Positions 1 to 7,500 are shown, numbered from the stretch's first letter. The stretch is DNA of 9,991 nt from Phycisphaeraceae bacterium (GCA_020850375.1 JADZET010000075.1:1-9991); one strand, 5' to 3'. The notes: a model not told the origin generated them from the letters alone. A program made the numbers and translations.

Positions 1-713
1 ACAAGATCCCGCAGACGTGCCTGGAGCAGAACAGCCTGGCGGGGCGGATCGACCCGGTGCTGCGGATCATGGGGACGTTCTGCTTCTCGAAGCACGCGGC
101 GGCGTTCGCGGCGACGCAGGGGGTGGATCTGAAGGAGATCCACGCCAAGGCGAAGAAGCTGGCGACCGAATCGCTGGCGATCCCGCCGCACGTGACGGCG
201 AACATCGCGGAGGACCTGACGGGGGACAACGAGGTGCCGCTGCTGATGTTCGATCACCCATGGATCGCCAGGATGCTCGAGGTGCGGATCGAGTCGATCC
301 GGCAGTACATCGCCGAGGTGCGCAAGCGCATCGACGGGAAGCGCAAGGGCGTGAAGCTGTCGGCGGCGTTCGTTCCGCCGACGAAGATCGGGCATGACTC
401 GTCGAGCCCGCGGCCGTGGCTGGCGGCGCAGAGCTACGCGGCGTATCGGCAGAGCGCGTTGGACATGATCCACTGCGTGATCCACTGGGGGCCGGACACG
501 GTGGAGTATGACACGCGGCGGGCGGTCCATGCGATGGCGGGGTCGAAGGTGCAGATCTGCACGCACGTCAAGGCGTATGGGGCGTCGCGGCCGGACGGGC
601 TGCAGTCGTTGGTGTCGGCGGCGCGGCGGGGCGGGGCGCCAAGCGTGGCGTACTTCTGCTACGACCTGCTTTCGGAGCCGATGATGGCGGCGATCAAGAA
701 CCTGCGGGCTTAG
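1..713 (+). CDS. C-terminal part of an uncharacterised, probably TIM-barrel glycosidase-like protein (5' end outside the window)
   Basis: The frame is open from base 3 to the TAG at 711-713 and gives 236 residues with no start needed, so the true start lies upstream of the window. I do not recognise a named family with certainty. The layout resembles the C-terminal half of bacterial GHL10-like TIM-barrel proteins: a Cys-containing segment near the beginning (TFCFSKHAAAF), a helix with regularly spaced Arg/Glu (about residues 95-115), a strand-like KLSAAFVPP followed by a Gly-His-Asp turn and a Trp-containing helix (PRPWLAAQSY), then a late strand QICTHVKAYG and a closing AYFCYDLLSEPMM. No catalytic acid can be assigned from this fragment. 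No signal peptide or membrane segment is visible in the part present. Codons end mostly in G, like the next plus-strand gene. It is followed after 33 nt by a strong terminator, so it ends its transcription unit. The coding call is firm; the family call is tentative. Confidence 0.8.
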   Translation, partial: KIPQTCLEQNSLAGRIDPVLRIMGTFCFSKHAAAFAATQGVDLKEIHAKAKKLATESLAIPPHVTANIAEDLTGDNEVPLLMFDHPWIARMLEVRIESIRQYIAEVRKRIDGKRKGVKLSAAFVPPTKIGHDSSSPRPWLAAQSYAAYRQSALDMIHCVIHWGPDTVEYDTRRAVHAMAGSKVQICTHVKAYGASRPDGLQSLVSAARRGGAPSVAYFCYDLLSEPMMAAIKNLRA

Positions 714-746
714 GCGAGCGGGTGCTTGATGAGGCAATAGAAGGTC

Positions 747-781
747 GAGGCCCACGTTCGATGAACGTGGGCCTCTTTCTT
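747..781 (+). terminator. Rho-independent terminator of the upstream gene
   Basis: A perfect 13-bp stem, GAGGCCCACGTTC (747-759) with GAACGTGGGCCTC (763-775), has a 3-nt loop and is followed by TTTCTT. It starts 33 nt after the stop codon of the fragment gene. The opposite strand has no T tract after the stem, so it works for the plus strand. Confidence 0.9.
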
Positions 782-986
782 GGGAGAGGGGGCGATGTTT
801 TTTTGGGGGTCGGGCGGAGGAGGGGTTTTTTCCCCGAGTTTTTGACGCTGTATGTGACGTCGGGGTTCCCTATCTGTTGGATCGCCGCGGCTGCGGGAGG
901 GGCGAGGCGTGGGGCGGGCGGCGGTGGCGGCGTGAGGGAAAGTTCCTAGTCGGGTGGGTCTTTTTTTTGTTGATCACCGGGTTGTA
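782..986. other. Gene-free spacer with homopolymer runs
   Basis: No credible gene lies between the terminator and the PEP-CTERM gene. The stretch is rich in G and T runs: seven T at 798-804, a GGGG-TTTTTT-CCCC element at 822-835, and eight T at 961-968. The short frames here lack a ribosome binding site and have low-complexity translations rich in Gly and Arg. The promoter-like elements are listed separately. Confidence 0.5.
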
Positions 987-1000
987 AAAAAGCGCTTGCA
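987..1000 (+). promoter_or_regulatory. LacI-family operator-like site (one perfect half)
   Basis: The 14-mer AAAAAGCGCTTGCA contains the palindrome AAGCGCTT (990-997) centred on CG. Against the LacI/GalR-type consensus TGnAAnCGnTTnCA it matches 8 of the 10 fixed positions; only the left-hand TG is missing. It overlaps the candidate -35 box at 996-1001, where a bound repressor would block RNA polymerase. No LacI-type regulator gene is in the window. This is an inference from pattern alone. Confidence 0.35.
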
Positions 1001-1023
1001 TATCAGTGCGCCTTGGCTAAATT
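996..1023 (+). promoter_or_regulatory. Candidate sigma-70-type promoter of the PEP-CTERM gene
   Basis: TTGCAT (996-1001) and TAAATT (1018-1023) are separated by 16 bp, close to the housekeeping -35/-10 pattern. The region is AT-rich compared with its surroundings. A start around 1030 would give a leader of about 90 nt before the ATG at 1120. No other promoter-like pair was as good between 782 and 1119. Confidence 0.4.
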
Positions 1024-1106
1024 GGCTGTGGCTCCATGCCAGTAACTCAATACGTCGGCCCGGGCTGTACGCCCCGGTCGATCGGCGTCTCTACACCCCG
1101 CGAGCC

Positions 1107-1112
1107 GGAGGA
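1107..1112 (+). promoter_or_regulatory. Ribosome binding site that fixes the PEP-CTERM gene start
   Basis: GGAGGA lies 7 nt before the ATG at 1120. The frame is open further upstream to another ATG at 1036, but only the 1120 start has both this site and an immediate signal peptide. Confidence 0.75.
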
Positions 1113-1119
1113 TCAGACG

Positions 1120-3837
1120 ATGCGATCAGCGATGCAGCGTTGGGCGGTCGGCGTGTTGGCGTTAGGGATGGGATTGGGAGCGGGGACGGCGAGGGCGGGG
1201 ACGAACGAATGGATCGGGACGCCGGGGGAGAGCGGGGATTGGTTTGAGGCGGCGAATTGGTCAGCAGGGCATGTGCCCATGGCGGCATATTCGTCTTGGT
1301 CGTCGGTCAATGTCCGGATCGCCAACGGCGGGCAGGCGGTGATCAGCGGGGGGGAGGCTGTTTCCGGTCCGATTGAATTGGCGGGACAGAATGGTTTGTT
1401 GTGGAACCTCTGGTTGTCGGGCGGGTCGCTGACGTTGGACCCTGGCCGATCACTGGTGATGCGTGATCAGGGCAGTTTGCGGGTGTCCGGAGGGGTGCTG
1501 CGGGCGAGCAGTCTGCAGACGGGTGAGAGCGAGTACTGCGGAAATCGCGTGCTTCAGGAGGGCGGGGTGATCGAATTGACGTCCGGCTTGTCGCTGGAGG
1601 GAGCACCGGCGGTGTTCAATCTGTTCGAGCCGGCGCCGACGGAACCGGGTGGGCCGGTCGCGTCGGTAGCGATCCAGAGCGCGATGTATAAGCTCTCGGG
1701 CGGACGGTTGTCAACGGGGGCGAGCGCGATCGGGACACGCGGAGGCGGGGTGATGTGGCAGACGGGGGGTGAGCATGTGGTGGCGGGGCGGCTGACGATC
1801 GGCGGGGCGACGCCGTTCCCAACCGTGTGGGACATCAACGACGGGCCTGTGATTGCGTCGGCGGGGGAGGCTGGGCAGGCGGGTGAGTCACTCGCCTTTG
1901 AGCCGTATCCGGTTGAGTTCATCCCTCTGCAGCCCATTCCCTTCCCGTCGACGCCGCGGGCCTCGCGGGGGGTGTACATGCTCGAGGGCGGGAGCCTGGA
2001 GGCGGACAGCATCTTCATGGATCGGACCGGGTCGCTGGATCAGGGCGGGGGGGCCATCGTCACGCGGTTCCTGAGCATTGGTTCAGGGAGCGAGTACCGG
2101 AAGACGGGGGGAACCCTGGCGGTATCGACCGGGATCCAGCTCGACGGGAAGATGACGCTGGAGACGCCTGTGGCCGTCACGGCGGGGTCGGGGATGTTCA
2201 ATTTCTCGCGCGGGACGTTGACCGGGGCGGACAAGCTGTCGCTGAACCTGGGCCAGGAGTCGCTGCTGATCCTCAGCCCGGCGCAGGCGGCGACGGGGTT
2301 CGGCTCGATGGCGAGCCTGGGGAAGGTGCACATCGCGGGGCGTGATCTGACGATCGAGACGGGCGAGAAGGTGAGCAACGCGTGGGGCCGGATCACCGAC
2401 TTCGTGACGGTGCGGGGCAGGCTCACGGCGGCGTCAGGGGGGGCTGTGGACCTGACCAGGGGCGTGCGCGTCGAGGACGGGAGGGTGGATCTGGGTGATG
2501 GGGCGGTTACGACCACGGGCAGCCGTTCGGGGATCACGGGGGTGGTGGCTCAGTTGCGGGCCAAGAGCCTGACCATCAACGGGACGGTTAGTGGGATTGC
2601 GCCGGCAGTCATCGGGGGGCGCGTTGTCGAGATATGGGACCCGGGGCTGTTCATTCAGTCGAGCGGGGAGGTGCAGATCAGCGACACGCTGAGGGTGGGG
2701 ACGGCGCAGTACCTGTTGGCGGGGGGTGTGCTCAAGACGAGCACGACGCAGGTGCTGGGGCAGACGCCGGAGCACAAGGGCAAGTTCATTCAGACGGAGG
2801 GCACGCACGAGACGCAGCTGCTGCGCATCGGCGGGGTCTACGCCAGCATCTGGCCTTCGGTCGTGACGGACTCCCACCCGTGGCTGTGGCCGGGCGTGTC
2901 GACTCCCGTCGGTGCTGAGCCGGACACATATGTGCTGGTCGGGGGCGCTCTCCGGGCCGGGACGATCGGCGTGGGCTGGCCCCATCCGCAGTTGATCGTC
3001 GACACTTATGTGGATGCGGATGGCCAGATACGACACGGGCTGAGGTTTGGGACGTCGCAGGATGCGAGCCTGGTGGTGCAGGGGGGGATGGTGGTGGCGG
3101 ATGAGGTGTACGTCGGGACAAGCTATCGGAGTGGAACTGACGAGGATTATGAGCACACGCTGGCGATGACGTCGCGTCATGCGGGGGTGATGATCAACAA
3201 GTCGATCAGCTTCGGCGCGTCGGCGGTGTTCACGGCGGTGCCGGGGGCGACGATCACGATCACGGATGGGACGTCGTTGAACTATACGCCTGACGTGATC
3301 TATTACGGCGACTACTCGGTTAATGGCTCGATGGACTTTTACGGGTCCAGGCCGCAGACGATCGCGTTCGAGAATGAATCGACGGATGCTCGGGCGATGT
3401 CGGGGTTGGAAAACCTACGCCTGGTGTTCGCGGGGTTGGGGACGGCGGCGAATCCAACTCTGTTCGCTTACCTGGAGGTGGCGGGGGTGGATCTGGGGGA
3501 CACGGCGGCGGGGTATGAGGATAACTTCGCGCTCGATACGCTGGTGATCGGCGATGGGCGGGCGGCGCGGGTGAGGCTCATTGACGCGTTCGACAATCAG
3601 CTTGGGTCGGATCTGGCGGAGGCGTTGTATGTCGAGCACCTGGTGCTGGCGGCGGGGAGTGTGCTGGACCTGAACGGGCTGAATATTTACTACAAGACGC
3701 TGACGCTGGGCGCCGGGGCGCAGATCCTGGGAGGGCAACCGCTGATGAATATTCCCGAGCCCGGGTCGGTGGTGGTGCTGATGGCGGTGGGGTTGTTGGC
3801 GCTGCGGCGGCGGCGGGCGAAGGAGATCCGGGCCTGA
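1120..3837 (+). CDS. Exported PEP-CTERM protein with beta-repeat (autotransporter-like) body
   Basis: A 905-residue surface or exopolysaccharide-associated protein. Residues 1-26 form a Sec signal peptide (hydrophobic VGVLALGMGLGAG, cleavage likely after ARA at 26). The mature protein begins with a Trp-rich NEWIGTPGESGDWFEAANWS segment common at the start of planctomycete beta-repeat proteins. The body is rich in Gly, Thr, Ser and Val, with alternating hydrophobic residues. At least four related units begin with Tyr-x-Leu-x-Gly-Gly-x-Leu at residues 190, 286, 531 and 604; the first three are followed by a Gln- or Gly-rich segment and a Leu-x-Ile-Gly strand. The tail has PEP at 879-881, a hydrophobic stretch 883-895 and RRRR at 896-899: a PEP-CTERM sorting signal, which in known systems is handled by an exosortase. 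No enzyme domain is seen. No exosortase gene is in the window. Its ligand and role are unknown. Confidence 0.9.
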   Translation: MRSAMQRWAVGVLALGMGLGAGTARAGTNEWIGTPGESGDWFEAANWSAGHVPMAAYSSWSSVNVRIANGGQAVISGGEAVSGPIELAGQNGLLWNLWLSGGSLTLDPGRSLVMRDQGSLRVSGGVLRASSLQTGESEYCGNRVLQEGGVIELTSGLSLEGAPAVFNLFEPAPTEPGGPVASVAIQSAMYKLSGGRLSTGASAIGTRGGGVMWQTGGEHVVAGRLTIGGATPFPTVWDINDGPVIASAGEAGQAGESLAFEPYPVEFIPLQPIPFPSTPRASRGVYMLEGGSLEADSIFMDRTGSLDQGGGAIVTRFLSIGSGSEYRKTGGTLAVSTGIQLDGKMTLETPVAVTAGSGMFNFSRGTLTGADKLSLNLGQESLLILSPAQAATGFGSMASLGKVHIAGRDLTIETGEKVSNAWGRITDFVTVRGRLTAASGGAVDLTRGVRVEDGRVDLGDGAVTTTGSRSGITGVVAQLRAKSLTINGTVSGIAPAVIGGRVVEIWDPGLFIQSSGEVQISDTLRVGTAQYLLAGGVLKTSTTQVLGQTPEHKGKFIQTEGTHETQLLRIGGVYASIWPSVVTDSHPWLWPGVSTPVGAEPDTYVLVGGALRAGTIGVGWPHPQLIVDTYVDADGQIRHGLRFGTSQDASLVVQGGMVVADEVYVGTSYRSGTDEDYEHTLAMTSRHAGVMINKSISFGASAVFTAVPGATITITDGTSLNYTPDVIYYGDYSVNGSMDFYGSRPQTIAFENESTDARAMSGLENLRLVFAGLGTAANPTLFAYLEVAGVDLGDTAAGYEDNFALDTLVIGDGRAARVRLIDAFDNQLGSDLAEALYVEHLVLAAGSVLDLNGLNIYYKTLTLGAGAQILGGQPLMNIPEPGSVVVLMAVGLLALRRRRAKEIRA

Positions 3838-3892
3838 AGGGCCCGCTCCCGGAAGCTTGGCGGCCCGTTGAGGGCTGAATCACTGCTCACTG

Positions 3893-3926
3893 ACGTTCGC
3901 GGCTCGTCATGGCTGCGAACGTTTTT
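3893..3926 (+). terminator. Terminator of the PEP-CTERM gene, between convergent genes
   Basis: The arms ACGTTCGC (3893-3900) and GCGAACGT (3915-3922) form an 8-bp stem with a 14-nt loop, and the sequence continues as a run of T to 3926. It begins 55 nt after the PEP-CTERM stop. The convergent kinase gene stops at 3943, so the same hairpin lies just past that stop as well, but on the minus strand no T run follows it. Confidence 0.75.
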
Positions 3927-3942
3927 GCTTGGGGCCGCTTTC

Positions 3943-4341
3943 CTAGAGCAGGTGGGGGATGAAGATCAGGGCGGCCAGGGCGATGGCGCCGAGGGCGGTG
4001 ATCAGGACCGCGGCGGCGGCGAGGTCCTTGGATTGTTTGATCAGGGGGTGCTGCTGAGGGCAGGCGGCGTCGGCGAGGCGCTCGAGGGCGGTGTTGAGGG
4101 CCTCGGCGGTCCAGACGGCGACGATGGCGAGGACGATCCAGCACCACTCATAGCGTGTGAGCTGAACGAGCAGGCCGGCGATCACCACGGCGAGGGTGGC
4201 GGCGGCGTGGATGCGGGCGTTGTGCTGGGAGAGCAGCAGGTCACGCAGGCCGGCGAAGGCGTGGGCGAAGCTGCGCAAGCGGGCGCGGAGGGTGAAGGGG
4301 GGGCGTGGCGGAGGCGAGTTGTCGGGCGGGGGCGTGGTCAC
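3943..4341 (-). CDS. dgkA: Diacylglycerol/undecaprenol kinase (DgkA family)
   Basis: A small integral-membrane lipid kinase of 132 residues, usual for the family (about 120-140). It phosphorylates diacylglycerol or, in many bacteria, undecaprenol at the inner membrane, feeding phospholipid or cell-wall lipid-carrier recycling. A Pro-rich cytoplasmic N-terminus (1-16) precedes an amphipathic region, then NARIH (41-45) and three membrane segments: about 48-62, 66-80 and 107-128. The signature AEALNTALERLAD (79-91) supplies the catalytic Glu and the Asn/Glu that bind metal, and KDLAAAAVL (from 105) follows. The NARIH and AEALNTALE forms resemble the Gram-positive undecaprenol kinase type, but the substrate cannot be fixed from sequence. 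The start is the GTG at 4341, whose last bases overlap the TGA of the glutamate dehydrogenase gene (GTGA), with a GGGGA upstream, so translation is probably coupled. Confidence 0.9.
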   Translation of the reverse strand: MTTPPPDNSPPPRPPFTLRARLRSFAHAFAGLRDLLLSQHNARIHAAATLAVVIAGLLVQLTRYEWCWIVLAIVAVWTAEALNTALERLADAACPQQHPLIKQSKDLAAAAVLITALGAIALAALIFIPHLL

Positions 4342-5771
4342 GGGAAGATCCCCAGGCTTTGGTAGCTGCCGGCGATGCGTTCGAGGGCGACGAGGAAGCC
4401 GGCGGTGCGGAGGTCGGGGAGGTTGAGCGTCTGCTGCTTGCGTTGCATGGAGCGCAGGGCGTAGGCCATGGTGTCCTCGAGGGCGGAGCGGACGACATCG
4501 CTCTCGGATGGGCCGCGCAGGACAGCGGAGCGCCGGGGCTCGGTGAGGGTGTGGCTGGTCATTTCTTCCACGGCGTCGAAGAGGAGGCGGTTGGCGTTCT
4601 CGGTCTGTCGGCGGGTCATGCGTTCGAAGCTGACGTGCTGGAGATTTTTGAGCCATTCGAAGTAGGAGACGGTGACGCCGCCGGCGTTGAGGTAGATGTC
4701 GGGGATGATCAGTATGCGGCGCTGTTGGAGGATCGTTTGGGCGTCGGGGGTGACGGGGCTGTTGGCGGCCTCGGCGACGATCTTGGCGTGGATGCGGGGG
4801 GCGTTGGAGGCGAGGATCTGATTCTGGAGGGCGGCGGGGATGAGGATGTCGCAGGGGACCTCGAGTGCGTCGGCGGGATTTTTGATTTCGTGCAGGCCGG
4901 GCATGGGGAAGCTGAGGATTGAGCCGGTCTTTTCGCGGTGGGCGAGGACGGCGGGGACGTCCAGGCCGTCGGGGTGGTAGATGGCGCCGTCGATCTCGGC
5001 CAGGGCGATGAGCTTGGCGCCGGCCTTGTGGAACTCGAGGGCGGCGTAGGAGCCGACATTGCCCAGGCCCTGGATGACGATGGTCTTGCCGGCGACGCCG
5101 GGGGAGAGGCGGGTTTGTTCGAGGATTTCGGGGATGGTCAGGCATTCGCGGATGCCGTAGAAGACGCCCAGGCCGGTGGCTTCCTTGCGGACGGCCAGGC
5201 CGCTGAGGGCGACGGGCTTGCCGGTGACGCAGGCGAGGGCGCTCAGGTCGTCGGGGCGGAGGGTGATGTAGGTGTCGGCGATCCAGGCCATCTCGCGTTC
5301 GCTGGTGCCGTAGTCGGGGGCGGGGACGTCGAGGCTGGGTCCGAGGAAGCCCTTGCGGAGGAGCTCGACGGCGTAGCGTCTTGTGATGCGTTCGAGCTCG
5401 GCGACGGAGAACTTGCGGGGGTCGATCTTGACGCCGCCTTTGGCGCCGCCGAAGGGGACGCCGGCGATGGCGCACTTGATGGTCATCAGGCCGGCGAGGG
5501 CCATGACGGTGTCCTGGGTGAGGAAGGGGCTGAAGCGCAGGCCACCCTTGACGGGCAGGCGGTGGGTGGAGTGCTGGGCGCGGTAGGCCTCGATGGTCTG
5601 GATCGATCCGTCATCGCGGCGGAGGGGGAAGACGAAACGGCAGACGGTGTTGCACTGTCGGATCTGGTCGAGCAGGCCGGGGGGGAGGTCGGTGTAGGCG
5701 GCGGCGCGGTCGAAGTATTGGAGGAGGGCGTCGTAGAGGTTGGGGGTGGCGGGGGAGAGAGGTTGGGACAT
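4338..5771 (-). CDS. gdhA: Glutamate dehydrogenase (Glu/Leu/Phe/Val dehydrogenase family)
   Basis: A cytoplasmic oxidoreductase of 477 residues converting glutamate to 2-oxoglutarate and ammonium with NAD(P). The N-terminal Glu/Leu dimerisation domain carries VKGGLRF (Lys75, substrate carboxylate), Lys99 and the family signature PFGGAKGGV with catalytic Lys111, then VPAPDYGT with Asp153. The C-terminal Rossmann domain has GLGNVG at 235-240 and an acidic AEIDG at 258-262, which favours NAD over NADP. Ser369 in AGGVTVSYFEW together with Lys75 corresponds to the pair that holds the glutamate side chain, so glutamate is the likely substrate rather than Leu or Phe. One oddity: the usual GGS-x-x-R-x-EATG loop reads SGLAVRKEATG here, with Leu replacing Ser. 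It is slightly longer than typical 410-450-residue members. The ATG start has a GGAG 6 nt upstream. It overlaps the downstream kinase gene by 4 nt. Confidence 0.95.
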   Translation of the reverse strand: MSQPLSPATPNLYDALLQYFDRAAAYTDLPPGLLDQIRQCNTVCRFVFPLRRDDGSIQTIEAYRAQHSTHRLPVKGGLRFSPFLTQDTVMALAGLMTIKCAIAGVPFGGAKGGVKIDPRKFSVAELERITRRYAVELLRKGFLGPSLDVPAPDYGTSEREMAWIADTYITLRPDDLSALACVTGKPVALSGLAVRKEATGLGVFYGIRECLTIPEILEQTRLSPGVAGKTIVIQGLGNVGSYAALEFHKAGAKLIALAEIDGAIYHPDGLDVPAVLAHREKTGSILSFPMPGLHEIKNPADALEVPCDILIPAALQNQILASNAPRIHAKIVAEAANSPVTPDAQTILQQRRILIIPDIYLNAGGVTVSYFEWLKNLQHVSFERMTRRQTENANRLLFDAVEEMTSHTLTEPRRSAVLRGPSESDVVRSALEDTMAYALRSMQRKQQTLNLPDLRTAGFLVALERIAGSYQSLGIFP

Positions 5772-5848
5772 GGGGGGCTCCGCGTGAGGACGGGGGCCAT
5801 GTCATGGTATCGCTTCGGTGATGGCGGGCGAAAGATGGGGTGGTATCA

Positions 5849-5892
5849 GAAAGAAAAGAACCCAGGCATGGCCCCCCTGGAAGATGCCTGGG
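5849..5892 (-). terminator. Rho-independent terminator of the sigma-GNAT gene
   Basis: The arms CCCAGGCAT (5861-5869) and ATGCCTGGG (5884-5892) flank a 14-nt loop. On the minus strand the stem is followed by TTCTTTTCTTTC. It starts 18 nt beyond the stop of the sigma-GNAT gene. Its arms and tail are almost identical to the terminator at 7613-7642. Confidence 0.88.
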
Positions 5893-5910
5893 CTTGGGTG
5901 GGGACCAGAG

Positions 5911-7500
5911 TTACAGGGATTTGCGGAGCCAGGCGAAGGCGAATTGGCGGGTGAGGACGTCGAGTTTGTCAGAGTCGAGGGTCAGGTTGCTGGGGCAGGG
6001 CAGTTCGATCTGCCGGGCACCGAGTTCGGCGGCCAGGGAAGCTGAGGCGGCCAGGGCGTCGGTCATCAGGCGGGTGGAGGTCAGCATGTCCGGGGGGGCG
6101 TAGAGTTCGCAGCGGTTGGGAACCATGGACACCGGAGGGGAATCCTCGCCGTCCCGGAAGTGCCAGAGTTCGACGACGGCCCGCTGGTTGGGCCAGGTCA
6201 GCTCAGCCAGGCAGGTCGGCTGGTCGCAGCTTCGGAAGGTAAAACCGGTGGGGGACCAATGGTCGACCTTGACCAGGCCGGCGAGGTCGACGTCCTTGGG
6301 GTCGAGGCGACGGATCGATGCTTCGTGGCCGGCTCGTCGGGCGCAGCGGCAGAAGACCGCGTCGTACTCGTAGAAGACCTGGAGTCCGAAGCGGCGGAGG
6401 GAGACGTATTCGCCGCTGCAGGTGTTGGTGCCGATGTCCAGGGCGGGCAGGCCGGCGTCGCGGGCGACCTTTTCGGCCTCGGCCAGGAGTGACGTTTCGA
6501 GGCCGGCCAGGAAATAGTCGCGGAAGTAGTCGATGCACTCGACGTCGAGGCTTGGGCCGAAGGGATGGGGTTCATCGGCGGGCCAGAGGTCGGCAAAGCC
6601 GACAACGCGGCCGGAGTCTTCCACGGCCAGCAGGGTCAGGCCGCCGTGTCGCTGATACTTGTCGAAGTGCTCGGCGAGCCACTGGTCGTCGGACCAGGGG
6701 CCGCCGGGGGCGGTGGAATGGCCGCCGGGGGGGAAGCTGGCGTTGATCTGGTCGATCTGGCCGGTCAACTCGTTGTCGAAGGCGCGGAGGGCGGACAGGT
6801 CGCGGCGTGTCATGGGACGGATGGTGATTTCGGCGTCGCCGCGGGGCAGCGTTCTTCGGGTGGAGGGATGGGTGAGCTTCATGGGGTGGTTCTCGCGTGG
6901 TTCGAGGCGGCGTGGGAGCCAGGGCCGCAGTTGCTTGGTGCGAGAGAGGGTTTCGACGGGCCAATGATGTGCGAGGGAGGGGCGGAGCAGGTCGCGAGCG
7001 CGGGAGAGGCGCGTTCGCACCGCGCCGGCGCGCAGGCCCAGGCGGCGGGCGATGTCGGGAATCTCCGCTCCCTGGAGGTAGTACATCTCGATGGGCTGGC
7101 GGTAGCGATCGGGCAAAGCGGCGATGCAGCGAAGGACGGCGTCGGCCAGTTCACGGTTCTGGGCGGCGTGGGCGGGGTCGGGCTGATCGGCGGTGAGGGT
7201 GGCGGGGTCGAGCTGCTCAAAGGATGCGATTTGTCGGCCGGCGGACTTGAGTTTGTTGAGGCAGACGGAGGCGGCGACACGTGCTAGCCAGGCGGGGAAG
7301 GCGGCGGGATCCTTGAGCTGGCCGAGGTTGAGGTAGGCGCGGACGAAAGCATCCTGGGCGGCGTCGAGGGCCTCGTGCTCGTCGCTGAGCATTCGCCGGC
7401 AGACGGACTTGACCATCGATTCGTGGCGCTGGACCAGGCAGCCGAAGGCTTCGGCGTCGCCTTCGAGAATACGCCGAATGGTTGGATCGTCCGCTGTCAC
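5911..7500 (-). CDS. ECF-type sigma factor fused to a GNAT-like acetyltransferase region
   Basis: One uninterrupted frame of 529 residues. Residues about 12-85 are a sigma-70 region 2 (EALDAAQDAFVRAYLNL at 43-59, then FPAWLARVAASVCLNKLK), and 117-172 are a region 4 helix-turn-helix (LPDRYRQPIEMYYLQG, then IARRLGLRAGAVRTRLSRAR). Region 3 is absent, as in ECF sigmas. A linker of about 50 residues rich in Pro/Arg leads to a GNAT-like domain at about 224-385: EITIRPMTRRDLSALR, a VVGFADLW strand, and a helix followed by GLPALDIGTNT. Its acetyl-CoA loop is poor: RDYFLA stands where R-x-x-G-x-A is expected. Residues 395-529 look like a second, degenerate GNAT half. The start is GTG with GAGGG 6 nt upstream. 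An internal ATG (Met207, at 6882) just before the GNAT part has only a weak GAGAA upstream, so separate translation is possible but less likely. No anti-sigma gene is adjacent. It is flanked by two near-identical terminators. Confidence 0.85.
   Translation of the reverse strand: MTADDPTIRRILEGDAEAFGCLVQRHESMVKSVCRRMLSDEHEALDAAQDAFVRAYLNLGQLKDPAAFPAWLARVAASVCLNKLKSAGRQIASFEQLDPATLTADQPDPAHAAQNRELADAVLRCIAALPDRYRQPIEMYYLQGAEIPDIARRLGLRAGAVRTRLSRARDLLRPSLAHHWPVETLSRTKQLRPWLPRRLEPRENHPMKLTHPSTRRTLPRGDAEITIRPMTRRDLSALRAFDNELTGQIDQINASFPPGGHSTAPGGPWSDDQWLAEHFDKYQRHGGLTLLAVEDSGRVVGFADLWPADEPHPFGPSLDVECIDYFRDYFLAGLETSLLAEAEKVARDAGLPALDIGTNTCSGEYVSLRRFGLQVFYEYDAVFCRCARRAGHEASIRRLDPKDVDLAGLVKVDHWSPTGFTFRSCDQPTCLAELTWPNQRAVVELWHFRDGEDSPPVSMVPNRCELYAPPDMLTSTRLMTDALAASASLAAELGARQIELPCPSNLTLDSDKLDVLTRQFAFAWLRKSL

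Noticed and set aside
961..968. A run of eight T that could end a terminator
   Set aside because: No stem of useful length precedes it; the upstream gene is already closed by the terminator at 747-781.
1036..1119. An upstream ATG extending the PEP-CTERM protein by 28 residues
   Set aside because: The extension puts a charged, Pro-rich segment before the signal peptide and has no ribosome binding site, whereas the ATG at 1120 has GGAGGA 7 nt away.
2434..3180. A 248-codon minus-strand frame inside the PEP-CTERM gene
   Set aside because: Arg/His/Pro-rich with no domain; the plus-strand frame has a signal peptide, repeats and a sorting tail.
3829..3845. A 6-bp hairpin (CGGGCC/GGCCCG) around the PEP-CTERM stop codon
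   Set aside because: It is short, GC-rich by background and has no T tract. The real terminator is at 3893-3926.
3943..5475. A 510-codon minus-strand frame covering most of the gdhA region and ending with the kinase
   Set aside because: Only its last 132 codons are a real gene (dgkA). The rest is an Arg/Pro-rich shadow of gdhA in another frame, open because GC-rich coding lacks stop codons.
4938..5954. A 338-codon plus-strand frame antisense to gdhA
   Set aside because: The translation is Gly/Asp/Val/Glu repeats with no recognisable fold, and it overlaps a clearly identified enzyme with intact motifs. It reflects the C-ending codons of gdhA read in reverse.
6880..6882. A separate GNAT gene starting at the internal ATG (Met207)
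   Set aside because: The frame runs through the junction without a stop, and only a weak purine stretch precedes the ATG. It is kept as an alternative, not called.
6565..7287. A 240-codon plus-strand frame antisense to the sigma region
   Set aside because: Low-complexity Gly/Ala/Val composition, no ribosome binding site, and fully covered by the conserved sigma factor frame.
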